DNA of 64,000 nt from Caulobacter segnis (GTDB lineage: Bacteria; Pseudomonadota; Alphaproteobacteria; Caulobacterales; Caulobacteraceae). Positions 8,615 to 16,221 of the stretch are shown here, piece after piece. A program made the translations under genes and the position numbers. How positions within the stretch are numbered: the stretch's first letter is position 1; the number at the start of each line of letters is the position of its first letter. The notes below the pieces were generated by a model. That model saw only the letters and a list, made by a program, of their open reading frames with translations, was not told the origin of the DNA and searched no databases. The stretch spans positions 62,001-126,000 of the forward strand of contig NZ_CP082923.1 in NCBI RefSeq assembly GCF_019931575.1. Reading direction: 5' to 3'.

Positions 8615-9610
8615 TCAAACTTCGGACTTCAGGGGGCGCGACAGCAGCCTGGCGATGGCGGCGTCGACCTCGACCTCGCCGGCCAGGATGGCGGCGACGG
8701 CCTCGCTGATCGGCGCCTCGACGCCCACCTTGCGGGCCAGGGCGCGGACAGCGGGGGCTGAGGCGACGCCTTCGGCCACCGAGACCTTGCCGGCCAGGGC
8801 CTGCTCCAGGGTCAGGCCCTGGCCCAAGGCCAGGCCGACGCTCATGTTGCGCGACTGCGGGCTGGAGCAGGTCAGCACCAGATCGCCGAGGCCGCACAGG
8901 CCGACAACGGTCTCGGGCTTGGCGCCCAGGGCGACGGCCAGGCGGGTCAGTTCGGCGAAGCCGCGGGTGATCACCGTGGCGTGGGCGTTGCGGCCCAGGC
9001 CCTTGCCCTCGACGATGCCGCAGGCGATGGCCAGGACGTTCTTAACCGCCCCGCCGGCCTCGGCCCCGATCAGGTCGCTGGCCGTGTAGGGCCGGAAGGT
9101 CGGGATGGCGATGGCCTCGGCGATGGCGCGGCCCAGGGCCTCGTCCGCGCAGGCCAGGGTGACGGCGGCGGGCAGGTTGCGGGCCACTTCGCCGGCGAAG
9201 CTGGGTCCCGACAGCACCGCGATCGGCGCGCCCGGCAGGCTCTCGGCCGCCACCTCGGTCATCAGCTTCAACGAGCCCTGCTCGACGCCTTTCGAGCACA
9301 GCACGATCGGCGCGCCGGCCTTGTGGTGCGGGGCGAAGGCGGTCAGGGCCGCCCGCAGGTGCTGGGCCGGGGCGACGGCCAGGATCAGGTCGCAGTCGGC
9401 CAGGCCGGCCAGATCCGGAACCGCCTTGATCCCAGGCTCCAGGGCGACGCCGGGCAGGAACAGCGTATTCTCGTGGCCGTCGTTGACCGAGGCCACGACC
9501 TCGGGCTCGCGGGCCTGGAGGGTGACCTGGAGACCGGCCCGGGCGCAGACCTGGGCCAGGGCCGTGCCCCAAGCGCCCCCGCCGATCACGCCTGCGTGCT
9601 GAAAGCTCAT
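8615..9610 (-). CDS. gpsA: Glycerol-3-phosphate dehydrogenase [NAD(P)+]
   Basis: The 331-residue GpsA reduces dihydroxyacetone phosphate to sn-glycerol 3-phosphate for phospholipid synthesis. The N-terminal Rossmann motif [13 protein letters not shown] is clear. The [10 protein letters not shown] segment (about 140) and the catalytic-lysine region [13 protein letters not shown] (about 190) follow, with [12 protein letters not shown] further on. Its ATG overlaps the tsaD stop by 4 bp (ATGA), which sets the start and implies coupling. Confidence 0.95.
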   Translation of the reverse strand: MSFQHAGVIGGGAWGTALAQVCARAGLQVTLQAREPEVVASVNDGHENTLFLPGVALEPGIKAVPDLAGLADCDLILAVAPAQHLRAALTAFAPHHKAGAPIVLCSKGVEQGSLKLMTEVAAESLPGAPIAVLSGPSFAGEVARNLPAAVTLACADEALGRAIAEAIAIPTFRPYTASDLIGAEAGGAVKNVLAIACGIVEGKGLGRNAHATVITRGFAELTRLAVALGAKPETVVGLCGLGDLVLTCSSPQSRNMSVGLALGQGLTLEQALAGKVSVAEGVASAPAVRALARKVGVEAPISEAVAAILAGEVEVDAAIARLLSRPLKSEV

Positions 9611-10725
9611 GCCTTGGCTCCCTTGCGGCCGTATGCGTTGGCGGGGTTGGCCAGCGCCGCGGCTTCGTCCAGCGGCCAGCGCGGACGGGCGACGGCGTCG
9701 AGGTCGTCGGAAATCCCCAGGGCCAGCCGCTCGGCCCCGGCCAGGGCGATCATGGCGGCGTTGTCGGTGCAATAGGCCAGCGGCGGGGCGGCGAAGGAAA
9801 AACCGTTCTTCTCGCAGTCGGCCAGCAGGGCTGCCCGCACCGCGCCATTGGCGGCCACGCCGCCGGCGACGACGAAGCGCAGATCGTCCGAGGCGTGGCT
9901 TTCCTTGTAGAGCTTCATCGCCCGATCGACCCGCTCGGAGAGCTGGCGCGCGATGGCGGCCTGGACTCCGGCGGCCAGGTCGCGGCGCTCGTCGTCGGTG
10001 GTCAGGGTCTCGGCGATCCGCGCGGCGGCGGTCTTCAGGCCTGAGAACGAGAAGTCGCAGTCCTTGCGGCCTAGGAGGGCGCGCGGCAGCGTGTAGCGGC
10101 TCGCGTCGCCGCCGACCGCCAGCTTCTCGAGGGCCGGGCCGCCCGGATAGGGCAGGCCCAGGGACTTGGCGATCTTGTCGAAGGCCTCGCCGGCCGCATC
10201 GTCGATCGTGGTGCCCAGGCGCTTGCAGGCGCCGACTCCGGCCACTTCCAGCAACTGGCAATGACCGCCGGAGACCAGCAGCAGCAGGAAGGGATAGGCG
10301 ATGTCGGCGCCCAGGCGGGCCGAGACCGCGTGGCCTTCCAGATGGTTCACCGCCACTAGCGGCACGCCGCGGGCCAGCGACACGGCCTTGCCGAACGCCA
10401 GGCCGACCATCACCCCGCCGACCAGGCCAGGGCCGGCCGTGGCGGCCACGCCATCCAGGCCGTCGAAGCCGACGCCCGAGGCGCGGATGGCTTCGGCGGC
10501 GATGGCGTCGATGGATTCCACATGGGCGCGGGCGGCGATCTCGGGCACCACGCCGCCGAACGGGGCATGCTGCTCGAACTGGGTGCCGATGACCGAGGAC
10601 AGCACCGTGACCGTTCCGTCCCGGTCGCGGCGCACGACCGATGCCGCGGTCTCGTCGCAGCTGGTCTCCAGGCCGAGGACCACCAGGGCGGATTGCGTAG
10701 GGCCAAAATACGTAGGGACGGTCAT
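9607..10725 (-). CDS. tsaD: tRNA N6-threonylcarbamoyladenosine transferase TsaD
   Basis: The 372-residue Kae1/TsaD ATPase transfers threonylcarbamoyl to A37 of ANN-decoding tRNAs, together with TsaB and TsaE (not in this window). Marks are [14 protein letters not shown] near residue 17, the metal-binding NHLEGH (about 128), LVSGGHCQL (about 150) and [10 protein letters not shown] (about 285). The N-terminus is about 15 residues longer than in shorter homologues. It is divergent from hemC across 72 bp. Confidence 0.95.
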   Translation of the reverse strand: MTVPTYFGPTQSALVVLGLETSCDETAASVVRRDRDGTVTVLSSVIGTQFEQHAPFGGVVPEIAARAHVESIDAIAAEAIRASGVGFDGLDGVAATAGPGLVGGVMVGLAFGKAVSLARGVPLVAVNHLEGHAVSARLGADIAYPFLLLLVSGGHCQLLEVAGVGACKRLGTTIDDAAGEAFDKIAKSLGLPYPGGPALEKLAVGGDASRYTLPRALLGRKDCDFSFSGLKTAAARIAETLTTDDERRDLAAGVQAAIARQLSERVDRAMKLYKESHASDDLRFVVAGGVAANGAVRAALLADCEKNGFSFAAPPLAYCTDNAAMIALAGAERLALGISDDLDAVARPRWPLDEAAALANPANAYGRKGAKA

Positions 10726-10797
10726 TCGGTTGCGGGCTTCCCGCCGCTCCTGTAGCAGCGAAGACGGAATTTCATCACCGCAGGTAACGTTCCGACC

Positions 10798-11766
10798 GTG
10801 TCCCGGCAACCTCCCATCCGCATTGGCGCGCGCGGCTCCAAGCTCTCCCTGGCGCAATCGGGCCTTATGCAGGCCCGTATCGCCGCCGCCCTGGGGGTTC
10901 CGGTCGGGGCCAGCAGGGAAGAAATCGAGGCCGCCGCGCCCCTGATCCCGATCGTCACCAGCGGCGACCGCATCCAGGACCGCCGCCTGATGGAGATCGG
11001 CGGCAAGGGCCTCTTCACCAAGGAGATCGAGGAAGCCCTGCTGGACGGCCGCATCGATTGCGCCGTCCACTCGCTGAAGGACATGCCGGCCGAACTGCCG
11101 CCGGGCCTGGTGCTGGCCGCCACGCCCGAGCGCGAGGATCCGCGCGACGCCTTCATCAGCCATGTGTGCGAGCGGCTGGAGGACCTGCCCAAGGGCGCGC
11201 GCCTGGGCACCGCCAGCCTGCGTCGCCAGGCCCAGGCTCTCCATGTGCGGCCCGACCTCGAGATCGTCATGCTGCGCGGCAATGTCGACACCCGGCTGGC
11301 CAAGCTGGAGCGCGGCGAGGCAGACGCCATCCTGCTGGCTCAGTCGGGCCTGAACCGCCTGGGCCTGGGTCATCTGACCAGAAGCTGGCTGGATCCCGAC
11401 GCTGCGCCGCCGGCGCCAGGTCAGGGCGCGCTGGTCATCGAAACCCGCGCCGAGGACGTGAACGCTCCGTGGCTGGACGCCGTCCGCTGCCGCGAGACCA
11501 CCATCGCCGTGGCCGCCGAGCGCGGGGCTCTGTTCGCCCTGGAAGGTTCGTGCCGCACGGCCATCGGCGCCCGCGCGGTGCTGGACGGCGCGCGGCTCTC
11601 CATGATCGTTGAGGCCCTGACCCCGAACGGTGCGCAGCGCTTCCGCCGTCAGGGCGAGGTGACGCTGACCGGCGCCGACGACGTGACCGAGGCCCGGGCC
11701 CTGGGCTTGAAGCTCGGCGCCGAGGTGCGGGCCGAGGGCGGCGACGCGATCCTGTTGCCGGAATAG
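10798..11766 (+). CDS. hemC: Hydroxymethylbilane synthase (porphobilinogen deaminase)
   Basis: The 322-residue HemC condenses four porphobilinogens to hydroxymethylbilane. Visible are IGARGSKLSLAQS at the N-terminus, the CAVHSLKDMP substrate-binding motif (about 84), LRGNVDTRL (about 158) and LEGSCRTAIGA (about 245), whose cysteine carries the dipyrromethane cofactor. GTG start. hemD follows after 4 bp, so these consecutive pathway enzymes are co-transcribed. Confidence 0.95.
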   Translation: MSRQPPIRIGARGSKLSLAQSGLMQARIAAALGVPVGASREEIEAAAPLIPIVTSGDRIQDRRLMEIGGKGLFTKEIEEALLDGRIDCAVHSLKDMPAELPPGLVLAATPEREDPRDAFISHVCERLEDLPKGARLGTASLRRQAQALHVRPDLEIVMLRGNVDTRLAKLERGEADAILLAQSGLNRLGLGHLTRSWLDPDAAPPAPGQGALVIETRAEDVNAPWLDAVRCRETTIAVAAERGALFALEGSCRTAIGARAVLDGARLSMIVEALTPNGAQRFRRQGEVTLTGADDVTEARALGLKLGAEVRAEGGDAILLPE

Positions 11767-11770
11767 GGTC

Positions 11771-12457
11771 ATGGACGAGGGCGCGCCGGTCTGGATCACC
11801 CGCGCCCGCCCCGGCGCCCTGGCCACGGCCGAGCGCGTCGCGGCCCTGGGCTTCACGCCGATCATCGAGCCGCTGCTGGCGGTCGCGTTCCTGGACGCCG
11901 AACTCGACCTCTCCCACGTCGCGGCCCTGGCCTTCACCAGCGCCAATGGCGTCGAGGCCTTCGTGCGACTGTCGGCCGAGCGGAGCCCGCCGGTCTTCGC
12001 CGTGGGACGGGCGACGGCCAAGGCGGCCCAGGACGCCGGCTTCGTCAGCGTCTCCAGCGCCGACGGCGACGTCGAGGACCTGTGCGACCTGATCGCCGCC
12101 GGAGCCCCGGGGCCGGTGCTCTGGGCCGGGGCCAGGGAGCCTGCGGGCGACCTCGTCGGCATGCTGCGCGGTCGTGGCGTGATGGCGAGGGGCGTGAGCG
12201 TCTACGAGACGATCGAGCGGCTCCCTTCGGCCGAGATGCTGGCGCGCCTCGGCGCTCCGCTCACGGTGCTTCTCCACTCGCCGCGCGCCGGCCGAGCCCT
12301 GGCGAAGCTCCTGGATGGCAGAAGCACGCCAGGCCTGCGCGTTCTGTGCCTATCCGAGGCGGTCGCCTCGCCCCTGGCCGGTTTCGTCGAACCCGGGTCT
12401 GTGGCCTGCGCGCCGCGTCCGGACGAATCCGCGCTGCTGGATCTGCTCAACGGCTAA
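11771..12457 (+). CDS. hemD: Uroporphyrinogen-III synthase
   Basis: A 228-residue HemD-fold protein. This family is poorly conserved; recognition rests on WITRARPGALATAERVAALG at the start, the AFTSANGVEAF motif (about 55) and LLHSPRAGRALA (about 160), plus position immediately after hemC. It cyclises hydroxymethylbilane with inversion of ring D. The mitofilin-like gene follows after 43 bp. Confidence 0.88.
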   Translation: MDEGAPVWITRARPGALATAERVAALGFTPIIEPLLAVAFLDAELDLSHVAALAFTSANGVEAFVRLSAERSPPVFAVGRATAKAAQDAGFVSVSSADGDVEDLCDLIAAGAPGPVLWAGAREPAGDLVGMLRGRGVMARGVSVYETIERLPSAEMLARLGAPLTVLLHSPRAGRALAKLLDGRSTPGLRVLCLSEAVASPLAGFVEPGSVACAPRPDESALLDLLNG

Positions 12458-12500
12458 GCACGGCGTTGCGAAGCGCGGCGGCGTGGGGCACGAATGGACC

Positions 12501-13409
12501 ATGAACGCCGCTCCCGATCCCGCTGAAATCGTCGCGCCCAGCGATCCGGCGCTCTACGCCCGCCGACGAGTGATGGGACCGGGCGTCTGGATCTGGCTGT
12601 TGCTCTGCGTGCTGTGCATCGGCCTGGGGGCCGCCGTCGCCCACTACGGCCCGACCCTTTTCGCGCCGAAGGCCCGTCCCGTCGCAGGCGCGATCTCGGC
12701 CACGCCCAGCCCGCGTTCGGTCGCCGACCGCGTCGCCACGGGCTCGGCTCTGCCGGTCGAGCGCGGCGAGACCGCCGAAGCCCCGCCGGCCGCCGATGTC
12801 GAGCGCCTGGACGGCCGAATCAGCGCGCTGGAAAGCAGCCAGAAGGGCGTGACGGACGCCGCCACCGCCGCCCTGGCCGTGTCGGCCCTGGCCGAGACCG
12901 CAGACACCTCGCGTCCGTTCGACCAGGAACTGGCGGGTCTGCAACGCGTCCTGCCGCCCTCGCCGGACCTGCGGGCGCTGGAGACCCTGTCCCAGCGCGG
13001 GGCGCCGACGCGAGCGGGCCTGGCCGTGCAGTTCGTCAACCTGGCCGGCCGCGCGGCCAGCGCCGCGCGTGATCCGGGGCCGGAAGCCGACCTGTTTTCG
13101 CGAATCCGCTACGCCCTCTCCAGGATCGTCTCGATCCGCCACGTCGGCTCGACTACGGGCTCGACGCCCGACGCCATGCTGGCCCGCGCCCAGGCCCTGC
13201 TGGACGACGGCGACGTCGAGGGCGCGGTCCAGGCGCTGGATTCGCTGCCCGACACCGCGCGCGAGGTCCTGGCGCCCTGGTTCAACGCCGCGAACCGGCG
13301 CATCGAGATCGACCGCCACGTCGCCGCCATCCGCGCCGACGCCCTGGCCGGCCTGTCGCGCGTCTCGCGCACCGCGCCCCAGGTGGTCGCGCCCCAGGTC
13401 GCGCCATGA
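12501..13409 (+). CDS. Alphaproteobacterial mitofilin-like (Mic60-related) inner-membrane protein
   Basis: A 302-residue protein with one TM helix (about 32-52; VWIWLLLCVLCIGLGAAVA), a Pro/Ala-rich stretch, a predicted coiled coil (about 95-130), and a C-terminal helical domain with RIRYALSRIVSIR and LDDGDVEGAVQALDSLP. These are features of the COG4223 mitofilin family, bacterial relatives of mitochondrial Mic60, which usually sit beside hem genes in Alphaproteobacteria. The likely role is shaping or organising the inner membrane; a direct haem role is unproven. Its stop overlaps the hemY start (ATGA). Confidence 0.8.
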   Translation: MNAAPDPAEIVAPSDPALYARRRVMGPGVWIWLLLCVLCIGLGAAVAHYGPTLFAPKARPVAGAISATPSPRSVADRVATGSALPVERGETAEAPPAADVERLDGRISALESSQKGVTDAATAALAVSALAETADTSRPFDQELAGLQRVLPPSPDLRALETLSQRGAPTRAGLAVQFVNLAGRAASAARDPGPEADLFSRIRYALSRIVSIRHVGSTTGSTPDAMLARAQALLDDGDVEGAVQALDSLPDTAREVLAPWFNAANRRIEIDRHVAAIRADALAGLSRVSRTAPQVVAPQVAP

Positions 13410-14950
13410 CCCGCGTCGCCTTCGCCCTCTTTCTGGTCGCGGCCGTCGCCGTCAGCGTCCTGGCCCTGACGGGCGAGCCCGGTCGCGCCGCTTTGGAATG
13501 GATGGGCTGGCGCATCGAGATGACGGCCGCCGCCGCCGCCCTGCTGACCCTGTTCTCGGCCCTGCTGTTCACCCTGGTCTGGCGGGGCGTGATCTGGATC
13601 GTCGAGGCCCCGCGCCGCGCCGCCCGCGCGCGGGCCGAGGCCAAGCGCAAGCAGGCGATCGAGGCCCTGTCGCGCGGCTTCCTGGCGGTCGCCGCCGGCG
13701 ACGGCTCCGAGGCTCGCCGCCTGGCCCAGAAGTCGGCGGAGCTGGCCGAGGACGCGCCGGCCCTGGTCCGGGTGCTCGCCGCCCAGGCCGCCGAGGCCGC
13801 CGGCGATCGGGGCGCGGCTAAGAGCGCCTACAACGCCATGCTGGGCTTTCCGGAGATGCGTCTGGCTGGTCTGCGCGGCCTGATGCAGGCGGCCCAGGCT
13901 GAGGGTGACAAGCTCACGGCCGTCCGCCACGCCGAGACCGCCTACGGCCTGGCTCGCACCGCCCGCTGGGCCTGGCGGGCCCTGCTGGAGGCGCGGCTGG
14001 AGGTCGGGGACTGGGCCGCCGCCCTGGATCTCGTCCAAGGCGCCCTGGAGCGCAAGATCGTCTCGCCGGTCGTGGCCGAGCGCAGCCGCGCGGCCCTGCT
14101 GGCCGCCTCCGCCGCCAGCCTGGAAGAGTCGGCCGATCCCAAGGCCCGCGCCCAGGCGCTGGACTTCGCCACCCAGTCGGTGAAGCTGAAGCCCGACTTC
14201 GCCCCCGGCGTAGCCATGGCCGCCCGCCTGCTGGCCGACGACGGCAAGGCCGCCAAGGCCGGTCAGTTGATCGAGAGCGCCTGGAAGGCCGAGCCGCATC
14301 CGGCCCTGTGGCTGGCCTATCGCGACCTGAAGACCAACGAGCTGCCCAAGGCCCGCGCTCAGCGCCTGGCCGCCCTGGCCGCGCTGAAGCCCGAGGCGCG
14401 GGAGAGCCGCATGCTGCGGGTCGAGAGCGCCCTGATCGGCGGCGACCCCATCGCCGCCCGCGCCGCCGCCCGCCTGCTGGACCAGGACGCCCCGACCGCC
14501 CGCTTCGCCGGCCTGATGGCCCGCGTCGCGGCGGCCAATGGCGAGGCCGACGAGGCTCGCGCCTGGATCGCCAGAGGCATCGACGCCCCGCAGGAGCCCG
14601 ACTGGTCCGATCTCGACCCCGAGGGCCGCGCCTTCGCCTATCAGCGCGAGGACTGGGCCCGGCTGGTGGGCAGCTACGGCGAGACCGGCCAGCTGATCCA
14701 TCCGCGCCACGAGCGCCGCGAGCGGACGATGAACGACCTGCCCGAGCTGCCCTCGGCCTATTCGGACTATGCGGAGTCGACCCCGTTCATCCGCGCGGCC
14801 GAGACCGGCGGCGCCATGATGCCCATTCCGGACGACCCCGGCGTGTTCGACGCGCCGCCGATTCCGGACCCGCCGGAAGGCGGTCCAGCGCCCCGTCGCA
14901 ATTCAGGTGCAAGACGGCGCTTGGCAAGTGGCTCGCGCGCCGCTAAATAG
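13406..14950 (+). CDS. hemY: HemY-type membrane TPR protein
   Basis: A 514-residue proteobacterial HemY (unrelated to protoporphyrinogen oxidase). It has two N-terminal TM segments (about 2-22 and 38-62) with the cytoplasmic-face motif IVEAPRRAARARAEAKRKQA, then tetratricopeptide-like helical repeats rich in Ala and Leu (about 80-430), and a Pro-rich tail. The exact biochemical role in haem synthesis is unsettled. It is coupled to the mitofilin gene by a 4-bp overlap and is the last protein gene before the tRNA. Confidence 0.85.
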   Translation: MTRVAFALFLVAAVAVSVLALTGEPGRAALEWMGWRIEMTAAAAALLTLFSALLFTLVWRGVIWIVEAPRRAARARAEAKRKQAIEALSRGFLAVAAGDGSEARRLAQKSAELAEDAPALVRVLAAQAAEAAGDRGAAKSAYNAMLGFPEMRLAGLRGLMQAAQAEGDKLTAVRHAETAYGLARTARWAWRALLEARLEVGDWAAALDLVQGALERKIVSPVVAERSRAALLAASAASLEESADPKARAQALDFATQSVKLKPDFAPGVAMAARLLADDGKAAKAGQLIESAWKAEPHPALWLAYRDLKTNELPKARAQRLAALAALKPEARESRMLRVESALIGGDPIAARAAARLLDQDAPTARFAGLMARVAAANGEADEARAWIARGIDAPQEPDWSDLDPEGRAFAYQREDWARLVGSYGETGQLIHPRHERRERTMNDLPELPSAYSDYAESTPFIRAAETGGAMMPIPDDPGVFDAPPIPDPPEGGPAPRRNSGARRRLASGSRAAK

Positions 14951-14962
14951 GCGCTCCCTTCG

Positions 14963-14983
14963 CCCCGAGGAACTGCTTCGGGG
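14963..14983 (+). terminator. Hairpin between hemY and tRNA-Thr
   Basis: CCCCGA and TCGGGG pair across a short loop 12 bp after the hemY stop. No T-run follows, so it is at best a weak terminator for the hem operon. Confidence 0.3.
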
Positions 14984-14990
14984 TCCGTGG

Positions 14991-15066
14991 GCCGCCTTAG
15001 CTCAGCCGGTAGAGCGGCGCATTCGTAATGCGTAGGTCAGGTGTTCGAGTCACCTAGGCGGCACCA
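14991..15066 (+). tRNA. tRNA-Thr (anticodon CGT)
   Basis: All four stems fold. Acceptor GCCGCCT pairs with AGGCGGC. The D arm is GCTC/GAGC. The anticodon stem GCGCA/TGCGT (with one G-T pair) holds loop TTCGTAA, giving anticodon CGT, which reads ACG. The T arm is AGGTG/CACCT around TTCGAGT. The discriminator is A and the CCA end is encoded. As an ANN-decoding tRNA it is itself a substrate for TsaD, encoded 4 kb away. Confidence 0.95.
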
Positions 15067-15124
15067 CTTCTCTTCTCTTTCTGAATTCGGAACTTGAAGC
15101 GCCAGGGCTCCGTTCGGATCTCGC

Positions 15125-15433
15125 ATGTCTGATCACGCGCCCAGGTCCGTCGACAATGACACCGCCCTCGAGGAGGTCATGACCTTCCTCGACTCGCCGC
15201 CCGAGCCGGGCAGCGCTGATGACGATCGGTTCGGGGAGCGGCTGCGACAGGTCATCGCCGCGTCGATCCCGCTGGACGAGGGCGAGGATCCCGAGGACGG
15301 GCCGACCTTGCGGCTGGACGATACGTTCCGGCATCGCCTGGAGGCGGTGGTCCGTGATCGGGGCGGCTCCTATTTCGGCGACCATCCCGACGGGATCGGC
15401 CCGACCCTGGGCATGAACGTCGGCAAGTCCTAG
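15125..15433 (+). CDS. Hypothetical acidic protein
   Basis: A 102-residue soluble, strongly acidic protein (MSDHAPRSVDNDTALEEVM at the start, GDHPDGIGPTLGMN at the end). Codon use is typical of the genome, with G/C third positions, supporting a real gene. It converges on the next gene with a 9-bp gap. No family is recognised. Confidence 0.55.
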   Translation: MSDHAPRSVDNDTALEEVMTFLDSPPEPGSADDDRFGERLRQVIAASIPLDEGEDPEDGPTLRLDDTFRHRLEAVVRDRGGSYFGDHPDGIGPTLGMNVGKS

Positions 15434-15442
15434 GGCGAGCGA

Positions 15443-16090
15443 CTAGTCGTCCCAGCCCTTGCGCTTCTTCTTCTTGCCCAGGGCGAAGATGCCCGGATAG
15501 GGGCCCTTGCCGACGCGGTAGAGGCACCACTCGTCGTCCTTGGCGCAGTCGCCGTCGAAGAAGGCCTTCTTGTCCGGATCGATGGCCGCGTACATCGGCG
15601 CGGTGCGCGAGCGCTGGCCGTCGGCCTCGGCGCAGGCGGCCTTCTGATCGCGGTTCAGGCCCGCCACCTTCTCGTGCCGGCAGCCCAGGCTCTCGCGCAG
15701 GCTGTCGCGGGTCTGGTCGCTCTGCTCGACCAGCTTGCGGGCGGTGAAACCGGGCGGGACCACGATGGCTGGCGGGCCCGAAGGCTTGGCGACCGCCGGG
15801 GCCGGGATGCTGGCGAGTGGCGGCGAGGGGGCCGCCATGCTGGGGCGGACATGGGTCGGCGTGATCGGCGCGGGCGTCGGCGTGTCGGCGGGGGGCGAAG
15901 GCGCGTCCAGAAGCTCGGCCTCAATGACCGGCGGCTCGACCAGCTGGGGCGTCCAGTGCGCGCCCGAGATCAGGCCCAGCAGCACTAGGGCGTGGGCGGC
16001 GAGCGCCAGCGCCAGGATCACGAGGTTGCGCCGCAGATCCCGCCGTGAGGTCGGCCGTCGCCAGGTTCCGATGGCGATCGCCGTGCTCAT
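15443..16090 (-). CDS. TonB-like anchored protein with a cysteine-bearing periplasmic domain, function unknown
   Basis: The 215-residue product has one TM helix (about 22-44), then a Pro-rich spacer (about 60-115), as in TonB-type energy transducers. The C-terminal domain (about 120-215) is not TonB-like. It has four cysteines (LGCRHEK, KAACAEAD, GDCAKDDEWCLYR), likely two disulfides, and a very basic KKKKRKGWDD tail. It probably sits in the periplasm tethered to the inner membrane. It is separated from the fad genes on its right by a strong terminator. Confidence 0.65.
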   Translation of the reverse strand: MSTAIAIGTWRRPTSRRDLRRNLVILALALAAHALVLLGLISGAHWTPQLVEPPVIEAELLDAPSPPADTPTPAPITPTHVRPSMAAPSPPLASIPAPAVAKPSGPPAIVVPPGFTARKLVEQSDQTRDSLRESLGCRHEKVAGLNRDQKAACAEADGQRSRTAPMYAAIDPDKKAFFDGDCAKDDEWCLYRVGKGPYPGIFALGKKKKRKGWDD

Positions 16091-16162
16091 GGTCTCTCCA
16101 GGCGCTGCGGCGCCGGACAGGGTTAGGCCGGCGATACGGCGCGAGCGTGGCCGTATGAGACG

Positions 16163-16194
16163 ACAAAAAGGCCCGGCGTCGCCGCCGGGCCTTT
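16163..16194 (-). terminator. Rho-independent terminator of the beta-oxidation operon
   Basis: A perfect 12-bp stem (AAAGGCCCGGCG / CGCCGGGCCTTT) with a 4-base loop. Read leftward it is followed by TTTTTGTCG. It lies 28 bp after the stop of the bifunctional beta-oxidation gene and is the clearest intrinsic terminator in the window. Confidence 0.85.
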
Positions 16195-16221
16195 CCGTGT
16201 TTCAGCGATGAAGGGCGACCG

